Positions 56,395 to 64,000 of a stretch of 64,000 bases of DNA are shown piece after piece; the first letter of the stretch is position 1, and each line of letters begins with the position of its first letter. Source of the stretch: Citricoccus sp. CH26A (GTDB taxonomy: Bacteria > Actinomycetota > Actinomycetes > Actinomycetales > Micrococcaceae). Both the position numbers and the translations under genes were made by a program. The notes beneath the pieces were generated by a model that was given only the letters and a program-made list of their open reading frames with translations, was not told the DNA's origin and did no database searches. The stretch lies in the NCBI RefSeq assembly GCF_000224415.1, contig NZ_AFXQ01000016.1, forward strand, positions 26,157 through 90,156, given 5' to 3'.

Positions 56395-57927
56395 GTGTCC
56401 ACCACAACGGCATCGACGGCGGCGGTCTGGAAACCCACGGACCGCTTCCTGCTGGGGATCGTGCTGTCGGTCATCACCTTCTGGTTGTTCGCGCAGACGC
56501 TGCTCAACGTGATCCCGGGCATCCAGGACGAGCTGGGGGTCCCCCCCACCCTGGCCAACCTGGCGGTGTCCATCACCTCCCTGTTCTCCGGGATCTTCAT
56601 CGTGGTCGCCGGGAAGCTGGCGGACCGGCTCGGCCGGATGAGACTGCTGCGCACCGGCATCTACCTGAGCATCCTGGGATCGCTGGCCATCGCCCTGACC
56701 CCGGTGGACCTGGGCGCTGTCACCACGTCCCTGCTGCTGGGCGGACGGATCCTGCAGGGACTGTCCACCGCGTGCATCATGCCGGCGGCGCTGGCCCTGC
56801 TGAAGACCTACTACGACGGCAGGGACCGGCAGCGGGCCATGTCCTTCTTCTCGATCGGCACGTGGGGCGGGTCCGGGCTGTGCTCGTTGTTCGGGGGGTT
56901 CATGGCGTTCACCGCCCTCGGCTGGCGCTCGATCTTCTGGTTGTCCATCATCGTGGCCGTCACCGCCCTGCTGCTGGTTCGCGGCACGCCGGAGTCCCGG
57001 GCCGAGGCCGGGACGCACGCGGGCTTCGACTGGGCCGGGATGATCACCTTCGTCGTGGCCCTGCTGGCCATCAACGTCTACATCTCACAGGGCCCCACCA
57101 TCGGCTGGACTAGCCCGGTCGGACTGGGCCTGCTGGCGCTGACGGTGATCGCCGCCATCACCTTCCTCCGGATCGAGACGCGCCAGAAGCAGACGTTCAT
57201 CAACCTGCAGCTGTTCCGGGACCGGGCCTTCTCCGGGGCGGTCCTGTCCAACTTCCTGCTCAACAGTGCGGCCGGCACGCTGATCGTGGTGCTGGGACTG
57301 GTGCAGATGGCCTCCGGCTGGACCGCGCTGCAGGCCGGGACCCTGACCATCGGCTACCTGGCGGCCATCCTGGCGACCATCCGCGTGGGTGAGAAGCTGC
57401 TGCAGCGCTTCGGCCCGCGCAAGCCGATGATCTGGGGTGCCGTCATCACGGGGGCCGGCATCCTGATGTGCTCCATGACCTTCCTGCTGCTCGAGCAGTA
57501 CGTGGTGCTGACCGTCATCGGGTTCACCCTGTTCGGCATCGGCCTGGGCTTCTACGCGACCCCGTCCCTGGACACCGCCATGGCATCCGTGCCGCTCAGC
57601 GAGGGCGGCGCGGCCGGCGGCATCTACAAGATGGCCTCCTCGCTGGGCAACGCCATGGGAGTGGCCATCTCCGCCACGCTGTACGCGGCGGGGCGCGGGG
57701 TGGATCCGGTCATCATCCAGTCCTGGGGCCTGTTCATCGGCAACCAGGACAACGTCGCCCTGCGGTTCGGCGGGGCGATCGGCCTGCTGTTCAACGTCTT
57801 CATGGTCAGCGTCGCGCTCGTGTCCATCATCCTCACCATCCCGAAGGAACAGGTCGAGGTGAGCCACGTGCAGGAGTCGGCCCGGGCCCCGCGCCAGGAC
57901 GTGGCCCCGCCGCCGATCGGCAACTGA
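56395..57927 (+). CDS. MFS transporter, DHA2-like (tandem copy B)
   Basis: 510 residues, closely similar along its whole length to the preceding gene, so the pair arose by duplication. It shares QTLLNVIPGI, LRFGGAIGLLFNVFMV and the PPIGN end. LADRLGRMRLLRTGIY and QGLSTACIMPAALALL mark the MFS fold. GGAGG lies 5 bases ahead of the GTG start. The two may form a heteromeric or differently specific transporter pair. Confidence 0.88.
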   Translation: MSTTTASTAAVWKPTDRFLLGIVLSVITFWLFAQTLLNVIPGIQDELGVPPTLANLAVSITSLFSGIFIVVAGKLADRLGRMRLLRTGIYLSILGSLAIALTPVDLGAVTTSLLLGGRILQGLSTACIMPAALALLKTYYDGRDRQRAMSFFSIGTWGGSGLCSLFGGFMAFTALGWRSIFWLSIIVAVTALLLVRGTPESRAEAGTHAGFDWAGMITFVVALLAINVYISQGPTIGWTSPVGLGLLALTVIAAITFLRIETRQKQTFINLQLFRDRAFSGAVLSNFLLNSAAGTLIVVLGLVQMASGWTALQAGTLTIGYLAAILATIRVGEKLLQRFGPRKPMIWGAVITGAGILMCSMTFLLLEQYVVLTVIGFTLFGIGLGFYATPSLDTAMASVPLSEGGAAGGIYKMASSLGNAMGVAISATLYAAGRGVDPVIIQSWGLFIGNQDNVALRFGGAIGLLFNVFMVSVALVSIILTIPKEQVEVSHVQESARAPRQDVAPPPIGN

Positions 57928-57928
57928 C

Positions 57929-57963
57929 GCCGGGTGCCGGTCCCGGCGGGTGCCGGACCCGGC
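57929..57963 (+). terminator. Terminator after the MFS pair
   Basis: GCCGGGTGCCGG pairs with CCGGACCCGGC with one bulged G, directly after the stop codon. Confidence 0.65.
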
Positions 57964-58038
57964 CCGGACACGGACCGGAGGGGCCCGGGACGCGGATAGA
58001 CTGGACCGCGTTCTCGTCCCAGAAGGAGCCCCGCCACC

Positions 58039-58647
58039 ATGACCATCCGTCCGATCACCATCCACGGCGAGCCGGTCCTGCACCGCCGGGCATCGGAGGT
58101 CACGGCGGTCGACGCGCAGATCAGGACCCTCGTCGAGGACATGTTCGAGACCCAGGACGCCGCACGCGGCGTGGGGCTCGCGGCGCCCCAGGTCGGCGTC
58201 GGACTGCGCATCTTCACCTGGACCTTCGAGGACTCCGGTGAGGCACCACCACGCGGTCACGTGATCAACCCGGTCCTGACGCGCATCGGGAGGACCTCCC
58301 AGGAGGACCCGGACCCGGACGAGGAGTCCGAGGGCTGCCTGTCCGTCCCCGGTTACAGCTTCCCGCTCAAGCGTTCCGACCATGTCCGCCTCACCGGCCA
58401 GGACGTGGACGGCCACGAGATCGACTTCGAGGCCACCGGCTGGTTCGCCCGCGTCATGCAGCACGAGTACGACCACCTCGACGGGTACCTCTACATCAAC
58501 CGGCTCAACGGCAAGTGGACCCGCCGGTGGAAGAAGAGCCTGCGCCGCGAGGGCTGGACCGTGCCCGGGAACACCTGGCTGCCGGGCACCGACCGCGACC
58601 CCTTCGGCCACGACGACGTCACCGAGGACGACCAGCAGACACCGTAG
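58039..58647 (+). CDS. def: Peptide deformylase
   Basis: 202 residues. It removes the formyl group from the first methionine of new proteins. The three motifs are complete: GVGLAAPQVG, EGCLSVPG with the metal cysteine, and QHEYDHLDG with two metal histidines and the catalytic glutamate. AGAAGGAG lies ahead of the ATG, and a TAGACT box about 40 bases upstream (near 57998) may be the -10. Confidence 0.96.
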   Translation: MTIRPITIHGEPVLHRRASEVTAVDAQIRTLVEDMFETQDAARGVGLAAPQVGVGLRIFTWTFEDSGEAPPRGHVINPVLTRIGRTSQEDPDPDEESEGCLSVPGYSFPLKRSDHVRLTGQDVDGHEIDFEATGWFARVMQHEYDHLDGYLYINRLNGKWTRRWKKSLRREGWTVPGNTWLPGTDRDPFGHDDVTEDDQQTP

Positions 58648-58650
58648 TCT
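58645..58650 (+). promoter_or_regulatory. Putative -10 box TAGTCT overlapping the def stop, leaderless arrangement
   Basis: TAGTCT includes the TAG stop of def and is followed by seven bases and the ATG at 58658. Confidence 0.4.
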
Positions 58651-58657
58651 CGTCTGC

Positions 58658-59482
58658 ATGCCCTCCGCAGCGCCAGCCTTCGTCGACCGCACCCGCGCCT
58701 CGCCGTGGGGACTGGCCGCGGCCGCCGGTGTCTGTGCCTCCGCGGTGGTGCTCTTCGCGTTCCTGCTCCCCGGTTGGGGCCATGCCCTGCTCGTGCTCAG
58801 CGTCCTGCTCGCCTGGCGGGTGGACGCCGGGCTCGGGCGGGACCTGACCCTCATCGGGGCGGGCATCGCCATCGTCAGCACCACCTCGGTGGAGGCCGAC
58901 CTGCGCTGGGACCGGTTCTTCCTCCTCGGCGCGGTGCTCACCGCCGCAGTGGCCGTGCCGCTGCTGCTGGACCGGTTCTGGCTGCGCCGCCGCGTGATCG
59001 TCTTCCCGTGGCGCACCGGCACCGCGTGGACCAGGGTGCAGTGGTCCTACGTGATCGCGGTACCGGTCCTGGGCTGGGCGATCCTGCCGGCCTACTTCAT
59101 CCACTCCGGCAGCTACCAGAACTGGCCGCACGTGCAGGAGACCTCCGAGCTGGCCCGGTTCTTCGTGGGCGTGAACTTCGTCGGCCTGTGGGACGAGCTG
59201 TTCTTCATCTGCACCTGCTTCGCCCTGCTCCGCCGGCACTTCGGGCTGTGGACGGCGAACGTCCTGCAGGCGATGGTCTTCGTGTCGTTCCTGTGGGAAC
59301 TGGGCTACCGGTCGTGGGGTCCGCTGCTGACCGTCCCGTTCGCGCTGCTGCAGGGATGGATCTTCAACCGCACCCGCAACCTGACCTACGTGGTGGTCGT
59401 CCACCTGCTCTTCGACGTCGTCGTGTTCCTGGCGATCGTGCACGCCCACAACCCGGACACGCTGCGCATCTTCGTCTACTGA
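58658..59482 (+). CDS. CPBP-like integral membrane protein
   Basis: 274 residues, about eight membrane helices. The stretch LWDELFFICTCFALLRRHFGLWTANVLQAMVF and the later RNLTYVVVVHLLFDVVVF look like the paired motifs of CPBP (CAAX protease/bacteriocin-processing) proteins. The usual EExxxR is altered to DExxF, so protease activity is uncertain. The C-terminal histidine-containing helix is kept. Confidence 0.65.
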   Translation: MPSAAPAFVDRTRASPWGLAAAAGVCASAVVLFAFLLPGWGHALLVLSVLLAWRVDAGLGRDLTLIGAGIAIVSTTSVEADLRWDRFFLLGAVLTAAVAVPLLLDRFWLRRRVIVFPWRTGTAWTRVQWSYVIAVPVLGWAILPAYFIHSGSYQNWPHVQETSELARFFVGVNFVGLWDELFFICTCFALLRRHFGLWTANVLQAMVFVSFLWELGYRSWGPLLTVPFALLQGWIFNRTRNLTYVVVVHLLFDVVVFLAIVHAHNPDTLRIFVY

Positions 59483-59492
59483 CGGCCCCGGA

Positions 59493-59546
59493 CGGCACGA
59501 CGGCGGCCGGTCGCCTCCGTCGTGCCGGGAGGCGACCGACCGCCGT
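59493..59546. terminator. Two-way terminator with two alternative stems
   Basis: CGGCACGACGG (59493-59503) pairs with 59517-59527. Alternatively 59501-59518 pairs with 59528-59545 with a small internal loop. It lies between the converging CPBP-like gene and gap. Confidence 0.75.
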
Positions 59547-59566
59547 GGGGTCGGGTCAGGCCGTGG

Positions 59567-61021
59567 TCAGTCCCGGGGCAGGACCGGCACCGCGTCCCCG
59601 GCCATCTTCTCGATGACCCGGACGACCTGGCAGGAGTAGCCGAACTCGTTGTCGTACCAGACGTAGACGATGGCGTTCTTGCCGTCGTTGACGATGGTGG
59701 CCAGGCCGTCGACGATGCCGGCGCGGTTGGAGCCGACGAAGTCCGAGGAGACGATCTCCGGGGAGTGGATGTAGTCCATCTGGGCGCGCAGTGCACCGGT
59801 CAGGGACTCGTTGCGCAGGTGCGCGTTGAGCTCCTCGACGGACGTCTCCTTCTCCAGTTCCAGGTTCAGGATGGCCATGGAGACGTTCGGGGTGGGCACG
59901 CGGATGGCGTTGCCGGAGAGCTTGCCCTTGAGCTCGGGCAGGGCCTTGGCCACGGCCTTGGCGGCACCGGTCTCGGTGAGCACCATGTTCAGGCCCGCGG
60001 CGCGGCCGCGGCGCGAACCCTTGTGGAAGTTGTCCGTGAGGTTCTGGTCGTTGGTGTAGGCGTGCACGGTCTCCACGTGGCCGTGGTCGATGCCGTACTC
60101 GTCGTTGATGATCTTGAGCACCGGCGTGATGCCGTTGGTGGTGCAGGAGGCGGCCGAGAGGATGGTGTCCTGCTCGGTGATGTCGTCCGTGTTGACACCG
60201 AAGACGATGTTCTTGATGTCGCCCTTGCCCGGTGCGGTGAGCAGGACCTTGGCGACGCCCTTGGACTTCAGGTGCTGGCCGAGGCCCTCCTCGTCACGCC
60301 AGCGGCCGGTGTTGTCCACCACGATCGCGTCCTTGATACCGAACGCGGTGTAGTCGATGCTGGCCGGGTCGTTGGAGTAGATCACCTGGATCACGGTGCC
60401 GTTGGCGGTGATGGTGTTGTTCTCCTCGTCCACGGTGATGGTGCCCTCGAAGGGTCCGTGGATGGAGTCGCGGCGCAGCAGGGAGGCGCGCTTGACCAGG
60501 TCGTTGTCGGAGTTCTTCCGCACCACGACGGCGCGCAGGCGCAGCGAGGAGCCACCTCCCTCGTGGGAGAGGATGATGCGGGCCAGCAGGCGGCCGATCC
60601 GGCCGAAGCCGTAGAGGACCACGTCGGTGGGCTCGTGCAGGCCCTCGCCGCCCTTGCCGGCGACCTCGGCCAGCTCGGCGTCCAGGAAGGACTGCAGGTC
60701 TCCCCCGGTCTCCTTGTACTTGTTGGCCAGCTTGGCCAGGTCCACGGAGGCGGCGCCGAGGTTCATCCCCGCCATGGCCTCGACGATCGGGAAGGTGTCC
60801 TCGACGGGCAGGACGGACTCGTCGATCTGCCGGGCGTAGCGGTGTGCCTTGATGATGTCGATGACGCCCTTGTGGACGAGCTGGCGGCCGTAGATGCTGG
60901 TGATCACGTTGTTGTCCCGGTACAACGTGCCGATCAGCGGAACCATCTTCTCGGCCAGTTCCTCCCGGTTGTTCCAGGCGGCGCGCTGGTCCTGCGCGAT
61001 TCCGGTGGTCTCTTCTGCCAC
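59567..61021 (-). CDS. gap: Glyceraldehyde-3-phosphate dehydrogenase, long form
   Basis: 484 residues, well above the usual 330. About 130 N-terminal residues (NNREELAEKMVPLIGTLYRD and more) precede the NAD domain, which starts at VVLYGFGRIGRLLARI. SAASCTTN holds the active cysteine, followed by HAYTNDQNLTDNFHKGSRRGRAAGLNMV and WYDNEFGYS. Long GAPDHs of this type occur in Actinobacteria and gamma-proteobacteria, and the cofactor preference is not clear. The GTG start has AAGGACC upstream. Confidence 0.95.
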   Translation of the reverse strand: MAEETTGIAQDQRAAWNNREELAEKMVPLIGTLYRDNNVITSIYGRQLVHKGVIDIIKAHRYARQIDESVLPVEDTFPIVEAMAGMNLGAASVDLAKLANKYKETGGDLQSFLDAELAEVAGKGGEGLHEPTDVVLYGFGRIGRLLARIILSHEGGGSSLRLRAVVVRKNSDNDLVKRASLLRRDSIHGPFEGTITVDEENNTITANGTVIQVIYSNDPASIDYTAFGIKDAIVVDNTGRWRDEEGLGQHLKSKGVAKVLLTAPGKGDIKNIVFGVNTDDITEQDTILSAASCTTNGITPVLKIINDEYGIDHGHVETVHAYTNDQNLTDNFHKGSRRGRAAGLNMVLTETGAAKAVAKALPELKGKLSGNAIRVPTPNVSMAILNLELEKETSVEELNAHLRNESLTGALRAQMDYIHSPEIVSSDFVGSNRAGIVDGLATIVNDGKNAIVYVWYDNEFGYSCQVVRVIEKMAGDAVPVLPRD

Positions 61022-61443
61022 GGTAGGTCCTTCCCTCAAGCCCCTGCCTCCAGGGGGCGACTGCGCTGTCGCTGCACGGGCGCCGGTGGGCACCCGGTAG
61101 TGGAGACGGTCACGGCCCGTCCGGCCTGCCGTACCCGGTCGGTATACGGCCGGACCCAGTCTAGTGTTTCCGCACCACCCCGGTTCCGCATGTAGCCATG
61201 TGGAGGGCGCGCCGACCCTGTGGCGTGGGCCACTGCGGGCCAAGGGCCGGTTCCGCGCCGGGCACGGTGGGACCGGCGGACGCGGTCCATATCCGCAGGA
61301 CCGCGCCACTGACCTGCGGACCGGTCAGGGGATAAGGTGCAGTCAGTCGCGCCATCCGTGACACGCGGACCTTCCACACGTCGCGCCACGCGTGCATCAC
61401 TCTCGAGAGGAGGGCCGGGGCCGACGGGCCCCGGAGACGCCAC
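61022..61443. other. 422-base divergent region between gap and BCCT copy 2
   Basis: No gene is recognised. CCGTACCCGGTCGGTATACGG near 61130-61150 is an imperfect inverted repeat and could bind a regulator of gap. GGGATAAGGT near 61328 is a possible -10 for the transporter gene. Neither is strong. Confidence 0.35.
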
Positions 61444-63327
61444 ATGAGCCATGAGACACAGTCAACGGCAGACCTGGTCAACGAATTGAGGGAGAGACGG
61501 AGGCGGCCACCGCGCCGCACCGACCGGGCCACGGGGATCGATCCCTGGGTCTTCGGCATCGCGGGCACCGTCGCCCTGGCCATGGTGCTGTGGGGATTCA
61601 TCGGGTCGGACTCCCTGGGGTCCTTCTCCGCCGACGCCCTGAGCTGGACCATCACGCACACCGGCTGGCTCTTCGTCATCGCCGCCACGGTGTTCGCGGT
61701 CTTCGTGATCGTGGTGGCGTTCAGCCGCTTCGGGCGCATCAACCTCGGCCAGGACGAGGAGAAACCGGAGTTCAGGACGGTCTCCTGGATCTCCATGATG
61801 TTCGCCACCGGCATGGGCATCGGCCTGGTGTTCTACGGCGTGGGTGAACCGTTGTACTTCTACATGGCGCCGCCCCCGGGGACCGTGGAGGGCCAGACCC
61901 CCGAGGCTGCCGGGGTCGCCATGGGCACCACGCTGTTCCACTGGACGATCTACCCGTGGGCCATGTACGCCGTGGTCGGCCTCGGGATCGCCTACGGCAC
62001 CTTCCGGCTGGGCCGCAGCCAGCTGTTCTCCTCCATGTTCACCCCGCTGTTCGGGGAGAAGGCGGTCAACGGCTGGGGCGGGAGGGTCATCAACGTCCTG
62101 GCCATCCTGGCCACGCTGTTCGGTTCCGCCTGCTCCCTGGGCCTGGGCGCCATGCAGATCGGCGGCGGTCTCCAGTCGGCCGGGGTCATCGAACAGGCCA
62201 CCACGGCGATCCTCGTGATGGTCATCGGGGTCCTCACCCTGGCCTTCGTGGCCTCGGCCGTGTCCGGTATCGCCCGCGGCATCCAGTGGCTGTCCAACAT
62301 CAACATGGTGCTGGCCCTGCTCCTGGCGGTGCTGGTCTTCATACTGGGACCCACGCTGTTCGTGCTCAACATCCTCCCCAACGCCGTCGGCAGCTTCATC
62401 AACGACCTGCCGGTGATGGCCTCCCGCACCGGTTCGGGTGACCAGACGATGCAGGAGTGGCTGGGCACCTGGACGATCTTCTACTGGGCCTGGTGGGTGT
62501 CCTGGACCCCGTTCGTCGGGATGTTCATCGCCCGCATCTCCCGGGGCCGCACCATCCGCCAGTTCGTGGTGGGCGTGCTGCTCGTTCCCTCGGCGGTCTC
62601 CCTGGTGTGGTTCACCGTCTTCGGCGGTGGCGCGATCGGCATCCAGGAGCGCGCCGAGCAGGCCGGGGACACGGGCGCCCAGCTCGCGTCCATCGTGGAC
62701 GGGGCACCGGACATCAACTTCGACCTGATCCTGTTCGACATGCTCGGCGCGCTGCCGATGAACCAGGTGCTCACGCTCATCGTCACCGGCATCACGGTGC
62801 TCCTGATCGCCATCTTCTTCGTCACCGGCGCCGACTCGGCCTCGATCGTCATGGGCACCCTGAGCGAGCGGGGCACCACGGACCCCTCCCGCAAGGTGAT
62901 CATCTTCTGGGGACTGGCCGTCGGGGGCGCGGCCGCGGCCATGCTGCTGGCCGGCGGTGATGAGCCCGCCGAGGCACTCAACGGCATCAAGAACATCACG
63001 ATCGTCTCGGCACTGCCGTTCGTCCTGGTCATGCTGCTGCTGTGCGTGGCGATCTGGAAGGACCTGCGCCGGGACCCGTTGATGCTGCAGGACAGGATCG
63101 CCCGCCAGGTCCTCGAGGACTCGGTCTCCATCGCCGTGGAGAAGCACCCGGACAGCGGGTTCGGCCTCGTGACGGAGGCCATCGCCATCCAGGCGGCGCG
63201 ACCCCGCGATGCCGACCACGACGGCGTGCCCGACCGCCTGGACGCCCCGATCCCGGCCCCGGAGGAGGATCCGTCCCCGGCCGATGCAGCCCACCCTGGA
63301 CACCGGCAGGAGCGGGAGGACCGGTAG
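61444..63327 (+). CDS. BCCT-family betaine/choline/carnitine transporter (copy 2)
   Basis: 627 residues. Same fold as copy 1 and highly similar in the core: MMFATGMGIGLVFYGVGEP, FYWAWWVSWTPFVGMFIARISRGR and VTGADSASIVMGTLS. The N-terminal arm is only about 30 residues and basic (LRERRRRPPRR), unlike the long acidic arm of copy 1. The C-terminal arm is acidic and Pro-rich. The different arms suggest that one copy is osmosensing and the other serves uptake for growth. The two lie 27 kb apart. Confidence 0.92.
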   Translation: MSHETQSTADLVNELRERRRRPPRRTDRATGIDPWVFGIAGTVALAMVLWGFIGSDSLGSFSADALSWTITHTGWLFVIAATVFAVFVIVVAFSRFGRINLGQDEEKPEFRTVSWISMMFATGMGIGLVFYGVGEPLYFYMAPPPGTVEGQTPEAAGVAMGTTLFHWTIYPWAMYAVVGLGIAYGTFRLGRSQLFSSMFTPLFGEKAVNGWGGRVINVLAILATLFGSACSLGLGAMQIGGGLQSAGVIEQATTAILVMVIGVLTLAFVASAVSGIARGIQWLSNINMVLALLLAVLVFILGPTLFVLNILPNAVGSFINDLPVMASRTGSGDQTMQEWLGTWTIFYWAWWVSWTPFVGMFIARISRGRTIRQFVVGVLLVPSAVSLVWFTVFGGGAIGIQERAEQAGDTGAQLASIVDGAPDINFDLILFDMLGALPMNQVLTLIVTGITVLLIAIFFVTGADSASIVMGTLSERGTTDPSRKVIIFWGLAVGGAAAAMLLAGGDEPAEALNGIKNITIVSALPFVLVMLLLCVAIWKDLRRDPLMLQDRIARQVLEDSVSIAVEKHPDSGFGLVTEAIAIQAARPRDADHDGVPDRLDAPIPAPEEDPSPADAAHPGHRQEREDR

Positions 63328-63341
63328 CGGGGCCAGACAGC

Positions 63342-63392
63342 GGCGAGGGCCGGCGTCGTCTCCCCTTCTGGGGAACGACGCCGGCCCTCGCC
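63342..63392. terminator. Two-way terminator, 18-bp stem
   Basis: 63342-63359 pairs exactly with 63375-63392, and the loop itself holds TCCCC/GGGGA. It lies between the BCCT gene and the converging RNase P RNA. Confidence 0.85.
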
Positions 63393-63400
63393 GGGGGTGG

Positions 63401-63793
63401 GACAGGCCGGCTGTACGCCGGGTTCTGTGCCGTGACCGGTTGCCCGCGTCACGGTGACGGCCATCCATCTAGGCCCGCCGTTGCCGACGGGCTCGAGCGG
63501 CCAACCCGGATGCTCGGGCGGGCAGCCCTGCGAACGCATCCTGTTCGGCCTTGCACCGGATGGGGTTTACCGAGCCGGCCCGGTCACCCGGACCGCTGGT
63601 GGTCTCTTACACCACCCTTTCACCCTTACCCGCACCGTGGGTGCACGCACCCACCGTGCGGGCGGTCTGCTTTCTGTGGCACTGTCCTGCGGGTCACCCC
63701 GAGTGGGCGTTACCCACCATCCTGCCCTGTGGTGCCCGGACGTTCCTCACGGCATCGCACGCGATGCCCTGCGACCGTCCACCGGCCTGTCCC
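63401..63793 (-). ncRNA. rnpB: RNase P RNA, bacterial type A
   Basis: The reverse complement shows the conserved core of the catalytic RNA that trims tRNA 5' ends. On the plus strand the matching segments are CATCTAGGCC, GGCTCGAGC, TTGCACCGGATGGGGTTTACC and CACCCTTTCACCCTTACC. Helix P1 is formed by 63401-63410 and 63782-63791 (ten pairs), which sets the ends to within a few bases. Open frames through this region are spurious. Confidence 0.93.
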
Positions 63794-63857
63794 GGCCACC
63801 CAGTCTACCGCCACGCCCGCCCCCACGTCGTGGCGGCGGCCCTCCCCGCCCGGTGGC

Positions 63858-63863
63858 TAGGCT
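63858..63863 (+). promoter_or_regulatory. Putative -10 box TAGGCT before yaaA, leaderless arrangement
   Basis: TAGGCT is followed by six bases and the GTG at 63870. Confidence 0.4.
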
Positions 63864-63869
63864 GTTCGG

Positions 63870-64000
63870 GTGCTCATCCTGCTGCCGCCCTCCGAGGGCA
63901 AGACCGCTCCCAGCTCCGGCGCCCCGATGGAGCTCAGTTCCCTGTTCCTGCCCACGCTCGCCGGAGAGCGCCTCACGGTGATGGGCACCCTGGCCGCCGT
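63870..64000 (+). CDS. yaaA: YaaA-family peroxide stress protein, N-terminal part (cut by the right edge)
   Basis: 43 residues are visible, opening with VLILLPPSEGKTAP, the family signature. YaaA (DUF328) lowers intracellular iron damage during peroxide stress in Escherichia coli. The GTG start is set by the family N-terminus. The rest lies outside the window. Confidence 0.8.
   Translation, partial: MLILLPPSEGKTAPSSGAPMELSSLFLPTLAGERLTVMGTLAA

Noticed and set aside
63401..63981. Open frames across the RNase P RNA
   Set aside because: The RNA core is strongly recognisable, and the frames have no domain.

Overview
The window is GC-rich (roughly 70 percent by eye), with dense genes, frequent GTG starts and ATGA or GTGA stop-start overlaps. 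The gene content points to an actinobacterium of the order Micrococcales, most likely the family Micrococcaceae (Arthrobacter, Citricoccus, Micrococcus or Kocuria relatives). The main pointers are an Arthrobacter-type dimethylglycine oxidase, lipomannan-type mannosyltransferases, an actinobacterial SSB next to ettA and a MobA-DUF6457 fusion. This placement comes from recognising families, not from a database search.

Layout. Bases 1-6.4 kb: the end of pepN, a secreted seven-repeat propeller protein, fdhD, and a TetR-controlled ABC exporter operon with a spermidine-synthase-like gene. Bases 6.4-14.4 kb: a small membrane protein, a cytochrome-biogenesis remnant, and a molybdenum cofactor island made of two operons (moeB-moeA-moaC-mobA-moaD on the plus strand, mog-moaE-moaA on the minus strand). 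moeA carries a frameshift and moeB lacks the usual zinc cysteines. Bases 14.4-20.8 kb: an OsmC-globin fusion, a thioesterase, and a three-gene unit of N-formylglutamate amidohydrolase-like hydrolase, QEGLA metallopeptidase and ATP-grasp ligase. Bases 20.8-26.7 kb: ettA, ssb, tRNA-Arg, a DUF2079 membrane protein, a flavodoxin and a GAF-ANTAR regulator.

Bases 26.8-38.6 kb form a methylamine and one-carbon region. It holds folD, dimethylglycine oxidase, a GntR regulator, purU, a BCCT transporter, a LysR regulator and a Rieske monooxygenase with its reductase (gbcA and gbcB type). Together they can import glycine betaine, demethylate it to dimethylglycine and then to sarcosine, and pass the one-carbon unit through tetrahydrofolate to formate. 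A second BCCT transporter lies at 61.4 kb. No sarcosine oxidase or glyA is seen in the window. Bases 38.6-47.1 kb form a copper and oxidative stress region: a CPH-type P-ATPase behind a CsoR-like operator, a broken DUF305 gene, a multicopper oxidase, SHOCT, DUF302 and four-helix copper-binding proteins, and katG.

Bases 47.5-52.4 kb carry three membrane glycosyltransferases, two of the MptA/MptB type, probably for lipomannan. After that come orn, tRNA-His, an M20 amidohydrolase, two tandem MFS transporters, def, a CPBP-like membrane protein, a long-form gap, the second BCCT gene, the RNase P RNA on the minus strand, and the first codons of yaaA. Several decayed fragments (ccsB, an MFS tail, a CD225-like tail, DUF305) sit at cluster borders and suggest past deletions. 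At least seven genes show a TANNNT box only 6-8 bases before the start codon, which suggests leaderless transcripts.
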